A stretch of DNA of 37,201 nucleotides from a virus, in the IMG/VR virus record IMGVR_UViG_3300017593_001763, positions 1-37,201 of that record; one strand, 5' to 3'. The first letter of the stretch is position 1, and the number at the start of each line of letters is the position of its first letter. The notes under the pieces were generated by a model. The model ran no database searches. It was not told where the DNA came from and was given only the letters and a program-made list of their open reading frames with translations. Positions 28,702-36,179 of the stretch are shown here, piece after piece. The translations under genes and the position numbers were made by a program.

Positions 28702-29236
28702 TGCCTTCCCGCCTGCAGGTAATCCCTAGCGACTTCTTTAATTCCCACACTATCTGTGTCTCTAGCGACCTTAATTCTTCAGCCGCCTTTTGTTCTAATT
28801 TCTCAAATGCTTCCGGGGATACGCTAAAATCAACCCAAATCCGATATTTGCTTACAGCAGGTCCCTGTTTTCGCTGTATAGGTGGTAATTGGCCCCTCTT
28901 TTTCAATCTTTCATAACAAGCAGCGCAAAGTCCTCTAGCCTTATGGGGCTTTCTCCGCCCACATTCTGCACAAATTATTATCTTCTTACTTTCTGCCATT
29001 ATCTTCTCCTTTCTTTTATCTACTTTTTGTTCTTGACAAAGCACCTTCCATTCTGTGCAATCTTCACATACCCCAGGCATAGGAAATATATTAGAGTTTG
29101 TCCATCGCCCAATTTCCCTCAGCTTTGGCCTTTTTCTGTTTGCCTCACACTGTTTGGGACTGATCCGTCCTAAACCATGTGGACAAATAAATGTATTAAT
29201 TTTGAGCCACCTTTCCAAGTTTTTGTCTATGCTCAT
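28694..29236 (-). CDS. Two-zinc-motif early protein with possible internal start
   Basis: A 180-aa protein. The first half has CPHGLGRISPKQCEANR plus CEDC (about 18..60), a zinc site in which C18, C30, C57 and C60 can be ligands. The second half (from about 86) has IICAECGRRKPHKARGLCAACYERLKKRGQLPP, a CxxC...CxxC ribbon of the HNH/recombinase-associated type. The in-frame ATG at 28999 (residue 80) has AAAGGAGAAGATA before it, so a separate 100-aa protein may also be made. The DNA or RNA target is unknown. Confidence 0.8.
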   Translation of the reverse strand: MSIDKNLERWLKINTFICPHGLGRISPKQCEANRKRPKLREIGRWTNSNIFPMPGVCEDCTEWKVLCQEQKVDKRKEKIMAESKKIIICAECGRRKPHKARGLCAACYERLKKRGQLPPIQRKQGPAVSKYRIWVDFSVSPEAFEKLEQKAAEELRSLETQIVWELKKSLGITCRREGNG

Positions 29237-29450
29237 CGCGTACCTCCTGCGCCATCTTCAATACCAATTCCTTTGCTCGTTCTACCGTGTTTAAATACTC
29301 ATTAATAGACCTGGCCAGTATCTCACATCGCCTCCCACATTCCTTCAAATCTAAATTTCTCCTATTTCTCGCCACAAACGACACAAGCTCCCAAATATTA
29401 TCCTCTACTGCCTCTTTATATCCCTCTAAAATCTCTCTTACCTTATCCAT
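29196..29450 (-). CDS. Small helical early protein, unknown
   Basis: An 84-aa protein read from ATG 29450 (MDKVREILEGYKEAVEDNIWELVSFVARNRRNLDLKECGRRCEILARSINEYLNTVERAKELVLKMAQEVRDEHRQKL). AAAAGGAGATTAAG precedes this ATG; the frame is open to 29606 but that part overlaps the upstream gene and is not protein-like. Mostly helical and charged. No family was recognised. Confidence 0.75.
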   Translation of the reverse strand: MDKVREILEGYKEAVEDNIWELVSFVARNRRNLDLKECGRRCEILARSINEYLNTVERAKELVLKMAQEVRDEHRQKLGKVAQN

Positions 29451-29451
29451 C

Positions 29452-29703
29452 TTAATCTCCTTTTTTCTGAGGCAGGCCATGTCTGCCAACATACACAGTA
29501 ACAAGCACTTGCCTTTCTTCATCCAGCTTAAACAATAAATTCTGCCTGTAATTCCAGAAAATCCCAAGCACACTCTGCCCATTGACATTGCGATATGGCT
29601 GCACACAAATGGCCTCTCTTAATAAAGATATTACCTGTTCATACCTCGGCCATTCTCCTAATCGGTCATGCCATTTTTCTTTGAAATGTTTAGAAAGACG
29701 CAT
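29452..29703 (-). CDS. Small early protein, unknown (DUF4258-like size)
   Basis: An 83-aa protein (MRLSKHFKEKWHDRLGEWPRYEQVISLLREAICVQPYRNVNGQSVLGIFWNYRQNLLFKLDEERQVLVTVYVGRHGLPQKKGD). 'SKHFKEKWHDRLG...' followed by strands '...LLFKLDEERQVLVTVY' recalls the RelE/BrnT-like or DUF4258 small folds, where a helix is followed by beta-strands; this is a weak resemblance. It overlaps the gp16-like gene by 14 bp. Confidence 0.7.
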   Translation of the reverse strand: MRLSKHFKEKWHDRLGEWPRYEQVISLLREAICVQPYRNVNGQSVLGIFWNYRQNLLFKLDEERQVLVTVYVGRHGLPQKKGD

Positions 29704-30184
29704 AAATCACCTTACCTCCCTTTTTTTGCTGTCTCCGCATAAATCCCCAAATGTGCCTTAACTCATTAAAAGTTAAGAAACGCAGATCATCCTTGTTAAA
29801 AACCTTCCTGCAATATCCCCTAAGCCTTGCCTGCCAATTCTCTCCTAAATACCTCTCTGCCTCTGCCTCTATTTTTGTCACCATCGCCAAACGGCTATCA
29901 TTCATCGCTTCCTGTAAAGTGCCCCGCTTTTTAAACACAAATCCTGCTAGTTCAAAAACCTTAATAATTCGCTGTAGCTGTTCTCTATTCATATATCCGC
30001 AGCTAGAAAGTCCTGTGCAGTTTAAAAGAAACCTTCTATAATCCATCTCGCTCATCTGCCTTGTTTCTGCACCACAACTAGGACAAACTCCTTCAAAACA
30101 AAGCCGTCTGCAATTATTGTTTGTGCAAATTCTTGCCTGATTTGCGGCAATATGAATTTTGGCTAACATCTTTTGCCGATACAT
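29690..30184 (-). CDS. Mu gp16-like (DUF1018) early protein with zinc ribbon insertion
   Basis: A 164-aa protein. LAKIHIAANQARI (about 7..19) and MSEMDYRRFLLNCTGLSSCGYMNREQLQRIIKVFELAGF (about 44..82) are the two ends of the DUF1018/gp16 N-terminal domain. Between them lies a zinc ribbon, CTNNNCRRLCFEGVCPSCG (about 20..38), not present in Mu. The C-terminal part (YCRKVFNKDDLRFLTFNELRHIWGFMRRQQKK) is helical. Function is unknown; the family sits in the replication-associated early region. Confidence 0.82.
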   Translation of the reverse strand: MYRQKMLAKIHIAANQARICTNNNCRRLCFEGVCPSCGAETRQMSEMDYRRFLLNCTGLSSCGYMNREQLQRIIKVFELAGFVFKKRGTLQEAMNDSRLAMVTKIEAEAERYLGENWQARLRGYCRKVFNKDDLRFLTFNELRHIWGFMRRQQKKGGKVIYASF

Positions 30185-30594
30185 GGCCTCTCCTTTAAAT
30201 TTCTGTCTTTAAGCCGATAAACCGCCTCATAGCCAAACTGCGTCTTTTTTCTGCCAATCTTTTCCACATAGCCTGCCCGGCAATAAAGCCTCACGTACGC
30301 CTTCACTATTTCTCTATTTGCTTCCACAAGCTGTGCAATCTCATTCACTGTCCACTGCGGACAATACCGCCACGCCCGCCAGATTTTATCTATTAACTTG
30401 TTTTTAGGCCTATCCCGATACCGATACATCCCATCTTCAACCACTAACTCCCCACGCCGTAAAAAATCCCGCACCGTATAATTTGCACTGTGTCTGTCTA
30501 CACCTACCGCCTCACTTAACTCTTTAATTCCCTTAACTGGCCAGACCCTGACTATCTTCAAAAGCTTTCTGATTTTTTTAGCCGCTCCCTTCAT
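30163..30594 (-). CDS. Tandem winged-helix protein
   Basis: A 143-aa basic protein with two similar winged-helix units: residues about 8..58 (LLKIVRVWPVKGIKELSEAVGVDRHSANYTVRDFLRRGELVVEDGMYRY) and about 66..130 (IDKIWRAWRYCPQWTVNEIAQLVEANREIVKAYVRLYCRAGYVEKIGRKK). It overlaps MuB by 4 bp and gp16-like by 22 bp. It is probably a DNA-binding early regulator or replication accessory. Confidence 0.8.
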   Translation of the reverse strand: MKGAAKKIRKLLKIVRVWPVKGIKELSEAVGVDRHSANYTVRDFLRRGELVVEDGMYRYRDRPKNKLIDKIWRAWRYCPQWTVNEIAQLVEANREIVKAYVRLYCRAGYVEKIGRKKTQFGYEAVYRLKDRNLKERPCIGKRC

Positions 30595-31478
30595 ATCCCC
30601 TTCACCACATCCATTGTTACGGCTTGAAGCCTATTAGCATTCATGATCCGCACTACCGAAAAGGCATCCCTTACCACCAGCCGAAAATCTCCTTGAGACC
30701 TTTGCCACAGCGCCTGAAGCACATCCCCGGTCAGCGTGATACCAATTGCCGTCTGATAATAGGCAGCTATATCCGTGAGCAACACTGGCTCAAACACCAC
30801 CACCTGCCTCACTCTGCTTTTAAGTCTTCTCTCACTTTCAAGCGCCTTTCTTAAAGGCTCCTCCCCGACCAAAATCACAGGACAGGCACATCTTTCATTG
30901 ATACCCCGTAGCATTTCAAAATACTTTTTAGGCATTTTATCTGCTTCATCTATAATAATGAGGCGCCTTTGCTGAAGAGTGGCCTCGTCAATCACATCTA
31001 GACATGCCCTGAAAGTACGTGGCCTGATGCCGCCAATCTCAAAAGCAATCTCCCGTGCCACATCCACTAGGCTAAAGCCGTCTATAAAAAGCACATACAC
31101 CGCCTCTGGATGCTGCACCGCATAATGCCTGGCAGCCTTTGTCTTCCCTCGTCCTGCCCGGCCAATATTCACCCCGATGGATGAGGTAAGATCACCGTCC
31201 GGGGCCAGCAATTCATCACAAAGAGTGTCAAACTTGCGCACATTTCCAGTCTTGATAAAAACATCCCTCTTTACCCGCCATTTCTTAAAATCACTCTCTA
31301 TTCTATACCCCGCCTCTACCAGCTTCCTAACAATCTCTGCCTCCACTTCACCTTGACCATTAGCCTTATATTTATTATTCTTAATCAGGCTAATGGTTGT
31401 TTTTGAATAGCCGGTGATGCGTGCGACATCGCCGGCGCTTAGCTTAAAATGCTCCATAACCTCTCTTAACCCTACCAT
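30591..31478 (-). CDS. MuB-like transposition ATPase (target selection)
   Basis: A 295-aa AAA+ ATPase that binds target DNA, activates MuA and gives target immunity. The N-terminal helix-turn-helix (FKLSAGDVARITGYSKTTISLIKNNKY, about 11..37) is MuB-like. Walker A is GRAGRGKT (106..113) and Walker B RRLIIIDEAD (171..180). The C-terminal part holds a helical domain (LTLTGDVLQALWQRSQGDFRLVVRDAFSVVRIMNANR). It lies 6 bp downstream of MuA and overlaps the next gene by 4 bp. Confidence 0.95.
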   Translation of the reverse strand: MVGLREVMEHFKLSAGDVARITGYSKTTISLIKNNKYKANGQGEVEAEIVRKLVEAGYRIESDFKKWRVKRDVFIKTGNVRKFDTLCDELLAPDGDLTSSIGVNIGRAGRGKTKAARHYAVQHPEAVYVLFIDGFSLVDVAREIAFEIGGIRPRTFRACLDVIDEATLQQRRLIIIDEADKMPKKYFEMLRGINERCACPVILVGEEPLRKALESERRLKSRVRQVVVFEPVLLTDIAAYYQTAIGITLTGDVLQALWQRSQGDFRLVVRDAFSVVRIMNANRLQAVTMDVVKGI

Positions 31479-31484
31479 TTCCTC

Positions 31485-33845
31485 TTAACCTCCTTTCTTA
31501 AACTGCTTTTCTTGCCCATAAACCCGTCTATGTATATTCCAATACTGTCTTTCATCCTCATCCATCTTTGCCTCATATTGAGCCATAAAAGCCCTGTCTT
31601 TTGCTGTTAGCCTTTTCCCGGCAAGCTCCATATCTAGACACCAGCGATAGTATTCCCACTCGTCCTTAAATACCCGCCTTTTGCTCACTATTGGCACAAC
31701 CTTTTTATCTTCCAGACTTTCCTTAACCATCCGCTCTGCGTCCCGTTTGATTTGCTCAAAATCAATCTGCGAAATCTGTTTGGCCTGTCTGGCTGCTGCT
31801 TTGGCCTGCCTTGTCCGCTTGCTATATTCAATGATCCCAGGCACAGGTCTGGTGAGGCGCCTGTAATGTTCTGTAACCGCCTGCATCATCTGCCGTTTCC
31901 AGGCCATAAGTTCACTGGTCTTCTGCCTATCTTTCATAGAAGACACAGGCACAGGCTCAAGTCTCCTGATACTTCCATCTGGAAACACCGCTATGACCTT
32001 TGCCCAATCAAACGGGTCATACCTAATCTCAACTTCCGTTTTATCCGGTAAATGCCATAAGCCCGCCTCAAGGTTATTATTTGATAAAGCTTCTCCCTGA
32101 TACCAAATATGGTTTAAAAGAATACGCCCACGCTGAACCTTACGAGAAGTCCGTGCCAAAAGCACAAAATCAACCTCTGCCTCAGACAAATATCTGGGCA
32201 CAAAACCTTCTTTTTTTACTGCCCGCCAAAGTTCCTCTATTGGCGACCTATGCAAGGCCGCATGTCTGCGCTGATTATAAATTCCAACCGCCTTAAAGAC
32301 ATTAATCAAAAACTCTTCAAAGGTAAAAAGTTGATTGGTTTCAATAAGATGCTTTAGGCGTTTATCCGCAAAGGCCTTCTCCTCTGCAACACCCTTTAAC
32401 CCCCGCACAAGTCCCGGTGTCCCTAAATCTCTTAAAATACCTTCAAAAGACCTAAAAAAACGCTCAATAGGTTTCGCCTTCGCATTATAAGCACGGGCAC
32501 GCCGGTGCCACATCTGAGGACTGGAAACACTCTCTATAGGTTCACCGTCAGGCCCCTCAATGACATAACCCTCATCTGTCTTATATAACTCAGCAATATC
32601 CTTAACTTGGCTGCCCCAAGCAGTAATATCATTAATTATAGTATTCACATATTCGCTAATTTCAGGCTTGCCATTGTCAGTATAACAACTCTGAAACATA
32701 CCCCACCGCATCATGCCCATTCGTATTGCATGACCCATTAGATAGCGGTCATAATGCCGAGCAATAGAAAGCCCATATATTAGCCTTGTTCGTAAATCCA
32801 GCCACAAATAGCACTCAGGCCTAAAAATATTCCCTGTCTCCGCATCCCGCACCCAAAAATCAAACCGGTGCTGGTCCCCCACATTCACTTCAAATGGAGC
32901 GAGGTCCTTGTATTCCCGCATAATGTAAAAGACATTATCTAAAGTTCTTCTCCCACCACGGGCATATTTCTCTAAAAGAGGATTTAACCTTTGTAGGTAG
33001 AAAAAGGCTGATGACTCACTCCCAATTCGCCACTCCTTTTTCTCTGCCTCTGCTATAACTGCTTGATACGCCCTACGCTTTGAAACCTGTCCGCACTCAC
33101 GGACGGACTTAAGATAAACACCAGTCATAAAATCAAGAGCTTCCTTATCCCAAACCACCGGTCCCTTTTTCTCTCTCGGTTTAACAAGCCCACAAAGCCC
33201 TTTCTCCCGATATATCTTTAAATCTCTGTAAAGTGTCTTATGCGAAATCCCAAACTCTTCCGCCACCTCTCTGATCCAGACTGACTTCTTCATGCCAGGC
33301 GGACAGGTAAGGGCCTTTTGAATGGCCTCCACCTTCTTTGCCACCTTATTTTTTAGACTTTCTTTTGTAAGCACCTCTAACCCCACACTCTCCACCGGCG
33401 CCGTGAGCCTTGTAATCTCCCACTGCGCCTGGGGAAGTAATTTATTTTTGATGTATTCAGGAAGAGTCTTTGCTATCTCTGGGTTTTGCTGCACCCAGGC
33501 AACCTGGGCCTGGGCAGGAAGAGAGGAAAGGGCAATTTGATAAGCAGTGCCACCAAGCTTCTTGACCTTGCGGGTTTTATATTTGTTTTGTTTGCAAGCT
33601 TTTTGAACGCTTTGTCTTTTTTGGCCTAATATGTTAGCTACTTCCCTGACACTCAACCATAAGTCGTCAATATCAGTGGCCTCACGGTTGGCACTTTCGG
33701 TTGGCACTTTCACTTTTAAGTTGGCACTTTGGTTGGCACTTTTGTTTTGAAAGTGCCAACTCATTTCATTGCGCACTTCCCTAAATTGTTGCGCACTTTC
33801 TTGCGCACTTTCAGTTTTAAAGTGGGCAATCTCCCGTTCCCTCAT
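31485..33845 (-). CDS. MuA-like DDE transposase
   Basis: A 786-aa transposase (from ATG 33845). After an N-terminal repeat-rich tail comes a Mu-type winged helix (LWLSVREVANILGQKRQSVQKACKQNKYKTRKVKKLGGTAYQIALSSL, about 62..109). A second HTH is at about 187..215 (SVWIREVAEEFGISHKTLYRDLK). The catalytic core has GDQHRFDFW (Asp324 or Asp329), YTDNGKPEIS (Asp390) and KAKPIERFFRSFEG (Glu461), and the MuA C-terminal beta-barrel domain follows. GGAGGCAGAG precedes ATG 33845, which overlaps the upstream TGA; a TTG at 33872 is the longer option. It drives integration and replicative transposition. Confidence 0.95.
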   Translation of the reverse strand: MREREIAHFKTESAQESAQQFREVRNEMSWHFQNKSANQSANLKVKVPTESANREATDIDDLWLSVREVANILGQKRQSVQKACKQNKYKTRKVKKLGGTAYQIALSSLPAQAQVAWVQQNPEIAKTLPEYIKNKLLPQAQWEITRLTAPVESVGLEVLTKESLKNKVAKKVEAIQKALTCPPGMKKSVWIREVAEEFGISHKTLYRDLKIYREKGLCGLVKPREKKGPVVWDKEALDFMTGVYLKSVRECGQVSKRRAYQAVIAEAEKKEWRIGSESSAFFYLQRLNPLLEKYARGGRRTLDNVFYIMREYKDLAPFEVNVGDQHRFDFWVRDAETGNIFRPECYLWLDLRTRLIYGLSIARHYDRYLMGHAIRMGMMRWGMFQSCYTDNGKPEISEYVNTIINDITAWGSQVKDIAELYKTDEGYVIEGPDGEPIESVSSPQMWHRRARAYNAKAKPIERFFRSFEGILRDLGTPGLVRGLKGVAEEKAFADKRLKHLIETNQLFTFEEFLINVFKAVGIYNQRRHAALHRSPIEELWRAVKKEGFVPRYLSEAEVDFVLLARTSRKVQRGRILLNHIWYQGEALSNNNLEAGLWHLPDKTEVEIRYDPFDWAKVIAVFPDGSIRRLEPVPVSSMKDRQKTSELMAWKRQMMQAVTEHYRRLTRPVPGIIEYSKRTRQAKAAARQAKQISQIDFEQIKRDAERMVKESLEDKKVVPIVSKRRVFKDEWEYYRWCLDMELAGKRLTAKDRAFMAQYEAKMDEDERQYWNIHRRVYGQEKQFKKGG
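33678..33832. repeat. Cluster of AAAGTGCC/AAGTGCGC repeats at the start of the transposase gene
   Basis: On the sense strand the first part of the gene contains repeats of (G/A/C)AAAGTGC(C/G): GAAAGTGCGCAA twice in tandem, GAAGTGCGCAA, AAAAGTGCCAAC, CAAAGTGCCAAC, AAAGTGCCAACC and GAAAGTGCCAAC. A GTTGGCACTTT appears in the opposite orientation among them. In protein the repeats give SAQE/SAQQ and SANQSAN/ESAN. The cluster may be a regulatory or enhancer-like binding array within the coding region. Confidence 0.7.
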
Positions 33846-34117
33846 CTCTGCCTCCGTCCCCATATTTCCCAAGCCCTCTTAAAAGAGCACATATAAAAAG
33901 CCTTTTTGCCTTGATATTCTATTAATGCTAAGACATCACAACCCAATCTAGCTCTTGGAAATATCTCTTTAGGATTAAAAAGACCCCCAAAAACACCATT
34001 TTGAGCAACTTGTTTATTAAGATGATAAACAGGCAACTTGCGTAAACTATGTAATTTTTTATACCTACCAACAAGCCCCATAAAATCAGCTTTCCCAAAC
34101 CCTGTGCGTATATCCAT
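33842..34117 (-). CDS. Small early protein upstream of transposase, unknown
   Basis: A 91-aa basic protein (MDIRTGFGKADFMGLVGRYKKLHSLRKLPVYHLNKQVAQNGVFGGLFNPKEIFPRARLGCDVLALIEYQGKKAFYMCSFKRAWEIWGRRQR). The TGA overlaps the transposase ATG. A basic, possibly beta-rich fold; no family was recognised. Confidence 0.7.
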   Translation of the reverse strand: MDIRTGFGKADFMGLVGRYKKLHSLRKLPVYHLNKQVAQNGVFGGLFNPKEIFPRARLGCDVLALIEYQGKKAFYMCSFKRAWEIWGRRQR

Positions 34118-34303
34118 TTACTTCTTCTTTAAATATTCTTCAGGACAGCCATGTTCCAAAAGCCAATTGACTACTCTTGAGGAAGTGCTTTGCCCCTGCA
34201 CCACCAAAACCACCGCTACATGGCTTATACCAAGCTCTCTAGCTATTCGTGCCTTTGTAATCCCTTGTTTTTTAAGCCATTCATTTATTTTTTTAGTCTT
34301 CAT
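34118..34303 (-). CDS. Small helix-turn-helix regulator (Ner/Cro position)
   Basis: A 61-aa protein with KINEWLKKQGITKARIARELGISHVAVVLVVQGQSTSSRVVNWLLEHGCPEEYL, an XRE/Cro-type helix-turn-helix (about 5..50). It starts one base after the upstream stop and lies before the transposase genes, like Mu Ner, the early negative regulator. The assignment to Ner function is by position. Confidence 0.85.
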   Translation of the reverse strand: MKTKKINEWLKKQGITKARIARELGISHVAVVLVVQGQSTSSRVVNWLLEHGCPEEYLKKK

Positions 34304-34975
34304 CTAAGCCGCCTCCCTGAACTTCTTATTAATCCAAAAATATACGGTAGAAATTGGCACATTCAGTCTTTCCGCTATCTCCTTGCCTGTAAGATTTTCC
34401 TCAAAATAAAACCTACGAGCCTCTAGGTACCTATCCTCATACTTACTTATTCTTTTCTTTCTCCGAGGCATTCTTATTGGTAATCCTGCTTCTAATCTAG
34501 ATAAATGCCGATAGGCTGTCGCCCGACAAATTCCAAGCTTTTGGGCAATTGTTTCCACAGCCCTCCCACGCCCACGCATCCCTTTGGGCAATGCCAAGAC
34601 ATCCGCCAGATTACCTGCTGTTTTAAAAAACTTTAAATCCCCTCGCATATACGCATAAACCAACTTTGCAACGGCAATTTTATATTCAATCGCTTTAGGT
34701 TGATGGGATTCCATCACAATTAGCTGGAGACCTATTGGATTATAAACCTCTGTCTGATATTGCTTACCATCAGTTACCGTCAATTTGACGGTAACTGAAA
34801 ATTGTCTAATATAAGGATTCCTTTCAATAATCTTATCAATAGCCTTCTGTGGATACTCATACCCTAACCATTCACCAATGGCTTTTCTTGTAAAATAAGG
34901 CACATCTTTGATCCAACATGCCTCTTTCAGTTTCACTTTATTAAAAGTGAAAGGCACAATGCGTTTTCCTTTCAT
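34304..34975 (-). CDS. BRO-N-like protein with C-terminal helix-turn-helix domains
   Basis: A 223-aa protein. Residues about 20..112 (WIKDVPYFTRKAIGEWLGYEYPQKAIDKIIERNPYIRQFSVTVKLTVTDGKQYQTEVYNPIGLQLIVMESHQPKAIEYKIAVAKLVYAY) match the BRO-N/antirepressor domain, which in phages opposes repressors. It is followed by two helix-turn-helix units: VETIAQKLGICRATAYRHLSRL (about 141..162) and FYFEENLTGKEIAERLNVPISTVYFWINKKF (about 189..219, resolvase-like). The combination suggests a DNA-binding early regulator. A 4-bp overlap links it to the gene upstream. Confidence 0.85.
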   Translation of the reverse strand: MKGKRIVPFTFNKVKLKEACWIKDVPYFTRKAIGEWLGYEYPQKAIDKIIERNPYIRQFSVTVKLTVTDGKQYQTEVYNPIGLQLIVMESHQPKAIEYKIAVAKLVYAYMRGDLKFFKTAGNLADVLALPKGMRGRGRAVETIAQKLGICRATAYRHLSRLEAGLPIRMPRRKKRISKYEDRYLEARRFYFEENLTGKEIAERLNVPISTVYFWINKKFREAA

Positions 34976-35406
34976 ATCCTTATTTCCTCCAATAACTGCC
35001 GTGTTTTTCGTGATAACTCACGCCTTTTAATCTCTACCTTTGCCCACTCAAGCAACTTAAGATCCTTCCCAGTTATAACCGTAGCCCCAAGCGGAGCCAC
35101 CAACGCCTGAAGTGGCAAAATACTCCCTGTAACCCTGCAAAAAATCGGCAATACCTTCCACGGAATAATGTGAGTCGCCTCCTGAGCCACCCACTTGTCA
35201 AGTAAAGAAAGTGAAACTTTGACATGAATATTCTCAATCTTGGCCAATCTATTCATCTCATCTACAATTTGCTCCCTAGACAAACCGCACCCTTTTATCG
35301 CTTGCCTCATAGCGGCCTTCACTTTAGAAACAGGATTTAAGGAAGGACTGCTAAAAAGTGGCCTTTGTCCTAACAACTTGTCTGAAAAAAACTGTTGACT
35401 TTCCAT
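34972..35406 (-). CDS. Early regulator-like protein of Mu-type phages
   Basis: A 144-aa protein from ATG 35406 (MESQQFFSDKLLGQRPLFSSPSLNPVSKVKAAMRQAIKGCGLSREQIVDEMNRLAKIENIHVKVSLSLLDKWVAQEATHIIPWKVLPIFCRVTGSILPL). The pattern 'AAMRQAIKGCGLSREQIVDEMN...LLDKWVA...IPWKVLPIFC' recurs in early regions of Mu-like phages of Desulfovibrio-type bacteria, to my recollection, and looks like an HTH. The frame is open to 35466, but that overlaps the repressor start and the promoter region. The ribosome site is weak (AAAAAG). Confidence 0.8.
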   Translation of the reverse strand: MESQQFFSDKLLGQRPLFSSPSLNPVSKVKAAMRQAIKGCGLSREQIVDEMNRLAKIENIHVKVSLSLLDKWVAQEATHIIPWKVLPIFCRVTGSILPLQALVAPLGATVITGKDLKLLEWAKVEIKRRELSRKTRQLLEEIRI

Positions 35407-35474
35407 CTTTTTATAAGTTAAGTTTGTAATAGGTAATTTACTAGCACATATTGCGATAAATGTCAAGGGGAAAA
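35407..35474. promoter_or_regulatory. Divergent lysogeny/lytic control region
   Basis: A 68-bp gap between the leftward early operon and the rightward repressor gene. On the minus strand TTGACA (35466..35461) followed after 17 bases by TGC-TAGTAA is a plausible early promoter with an extended -10. On the plus strand TTGTAA (35425..) with CATATT 17 bases downstream is a plausible repressor promoter. The two overlap and face away from each other, as in Mu. No clear operator repeat was found by eye. Confidence 0.5.
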
Positions 35475-36158
35475 ATGCAATTTGTGAAAATTGAAGAAAT
35501 ATTAAAAAGGTTAAAACAATTAAAAGGTTTAAAAACCGATACTGAATTAGCTCAATATTTAGGGGTTAAACAAAATACTATATCGAGTTGGAAGAGAAGA
35601 AGAACTATTCCTTATAATCTATTTATCTCAAAGTGCGAAGAGGAAAAAATCAATTTAAACTGGCTTCTCACCGGCCAGGGAGAAATGTTTATGAAACCTG
35701 CTAAACTAGAATTTAAACACATGACCACAGAAGAAATCTTAAAACAATTTCCCCAAGCTATTCCTGCACATCCGGTCCCAGTAATAAATATTCAAGTCCC
35801 TGCTGGCTTTCCTGAAATGCCGTTAGATAAGGAACAAATTATAGATTATCTCTATTTACCTGACATTCCTAAAGGTTCTATGGCAATTCGGATAAAAGGG
35901 GCAAGCATGGAGCCTACAATAGAAGACAGTGATTATGTAGTTTTTCTGCCTTTAGACAAATTGCAGGAACCGATAAAAAGCGGGGATGTAGTTATCATAC
36001 AAAACGAATGGAATGAGCTAATCTTGAAGCGATATAGAGAAAAAGACGGAAAAATCTACCTTACAAGTGATAATCCTAAATACCCAACAATTGAACCGAA
36101 TGAATGCTATAAAATAGTAGGGAAAGTTATTAGAAGAGTAAAAGAGGAAAGATTTTAA
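35475..36158 (+). CDS. CI-type repressor with S24 (LexA-like) domain
   Basis: A 227-aa repressor from ATG 35475, with AAGGGG four bases upstream; ATG 35460 is possible but has no ribosome site. The N-terminal helix-turn-helix is LKGLKTDTELAQYLGVKQNTISSWKRRRTIPYNLFISKCEEEKINLNWLLTGQGEMF (about 15..71), a CI/phage-repressor type domain. The C-terminal S24 fold has IRIKGASMEPTIEDSDYVVFLP (Ser of the Ser-Lys dyad) and NELILKRYREKDGKIYLTSDNPKYPTIEP (Lys). It should keep the prophage silent and may respond to DNA damage by self-cleavage. It differs from the Mu c repressor. Confidence 0.94.
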   Translation: MQFVKIEEILKRLKQLKGLKTDTELAQYLGVKQNTISSWKRRRTIPYNLFISKCEEEKINLNWLLTGQGEMFMKPAKLEFKHMTTEEILKQFPQAIPAHPVPVINIQVPAGFPEMPLDKEQIIDYLYLPDIPKGSMAIRIKGASMEPTIEDSDYVVFLPLDKLQEPIKSGDVVIIQNEWNELILKRYREKDGKIYLTSDNPKYPTIEPNECYKIVGKVIRRVKEERF

Positions 36159-36179
36159 AGAATAAAGAGGGAGAGTAAT

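Noticed and set aside
35460-35474. Upstream ATG at 35460 as repressor start
   Set aside because: The ATG at 35475 has AAGGGG just upstream and gives the normal CI N-terminus; the earlier ATG overlaps the candidate -35 box of the opposite promoter.
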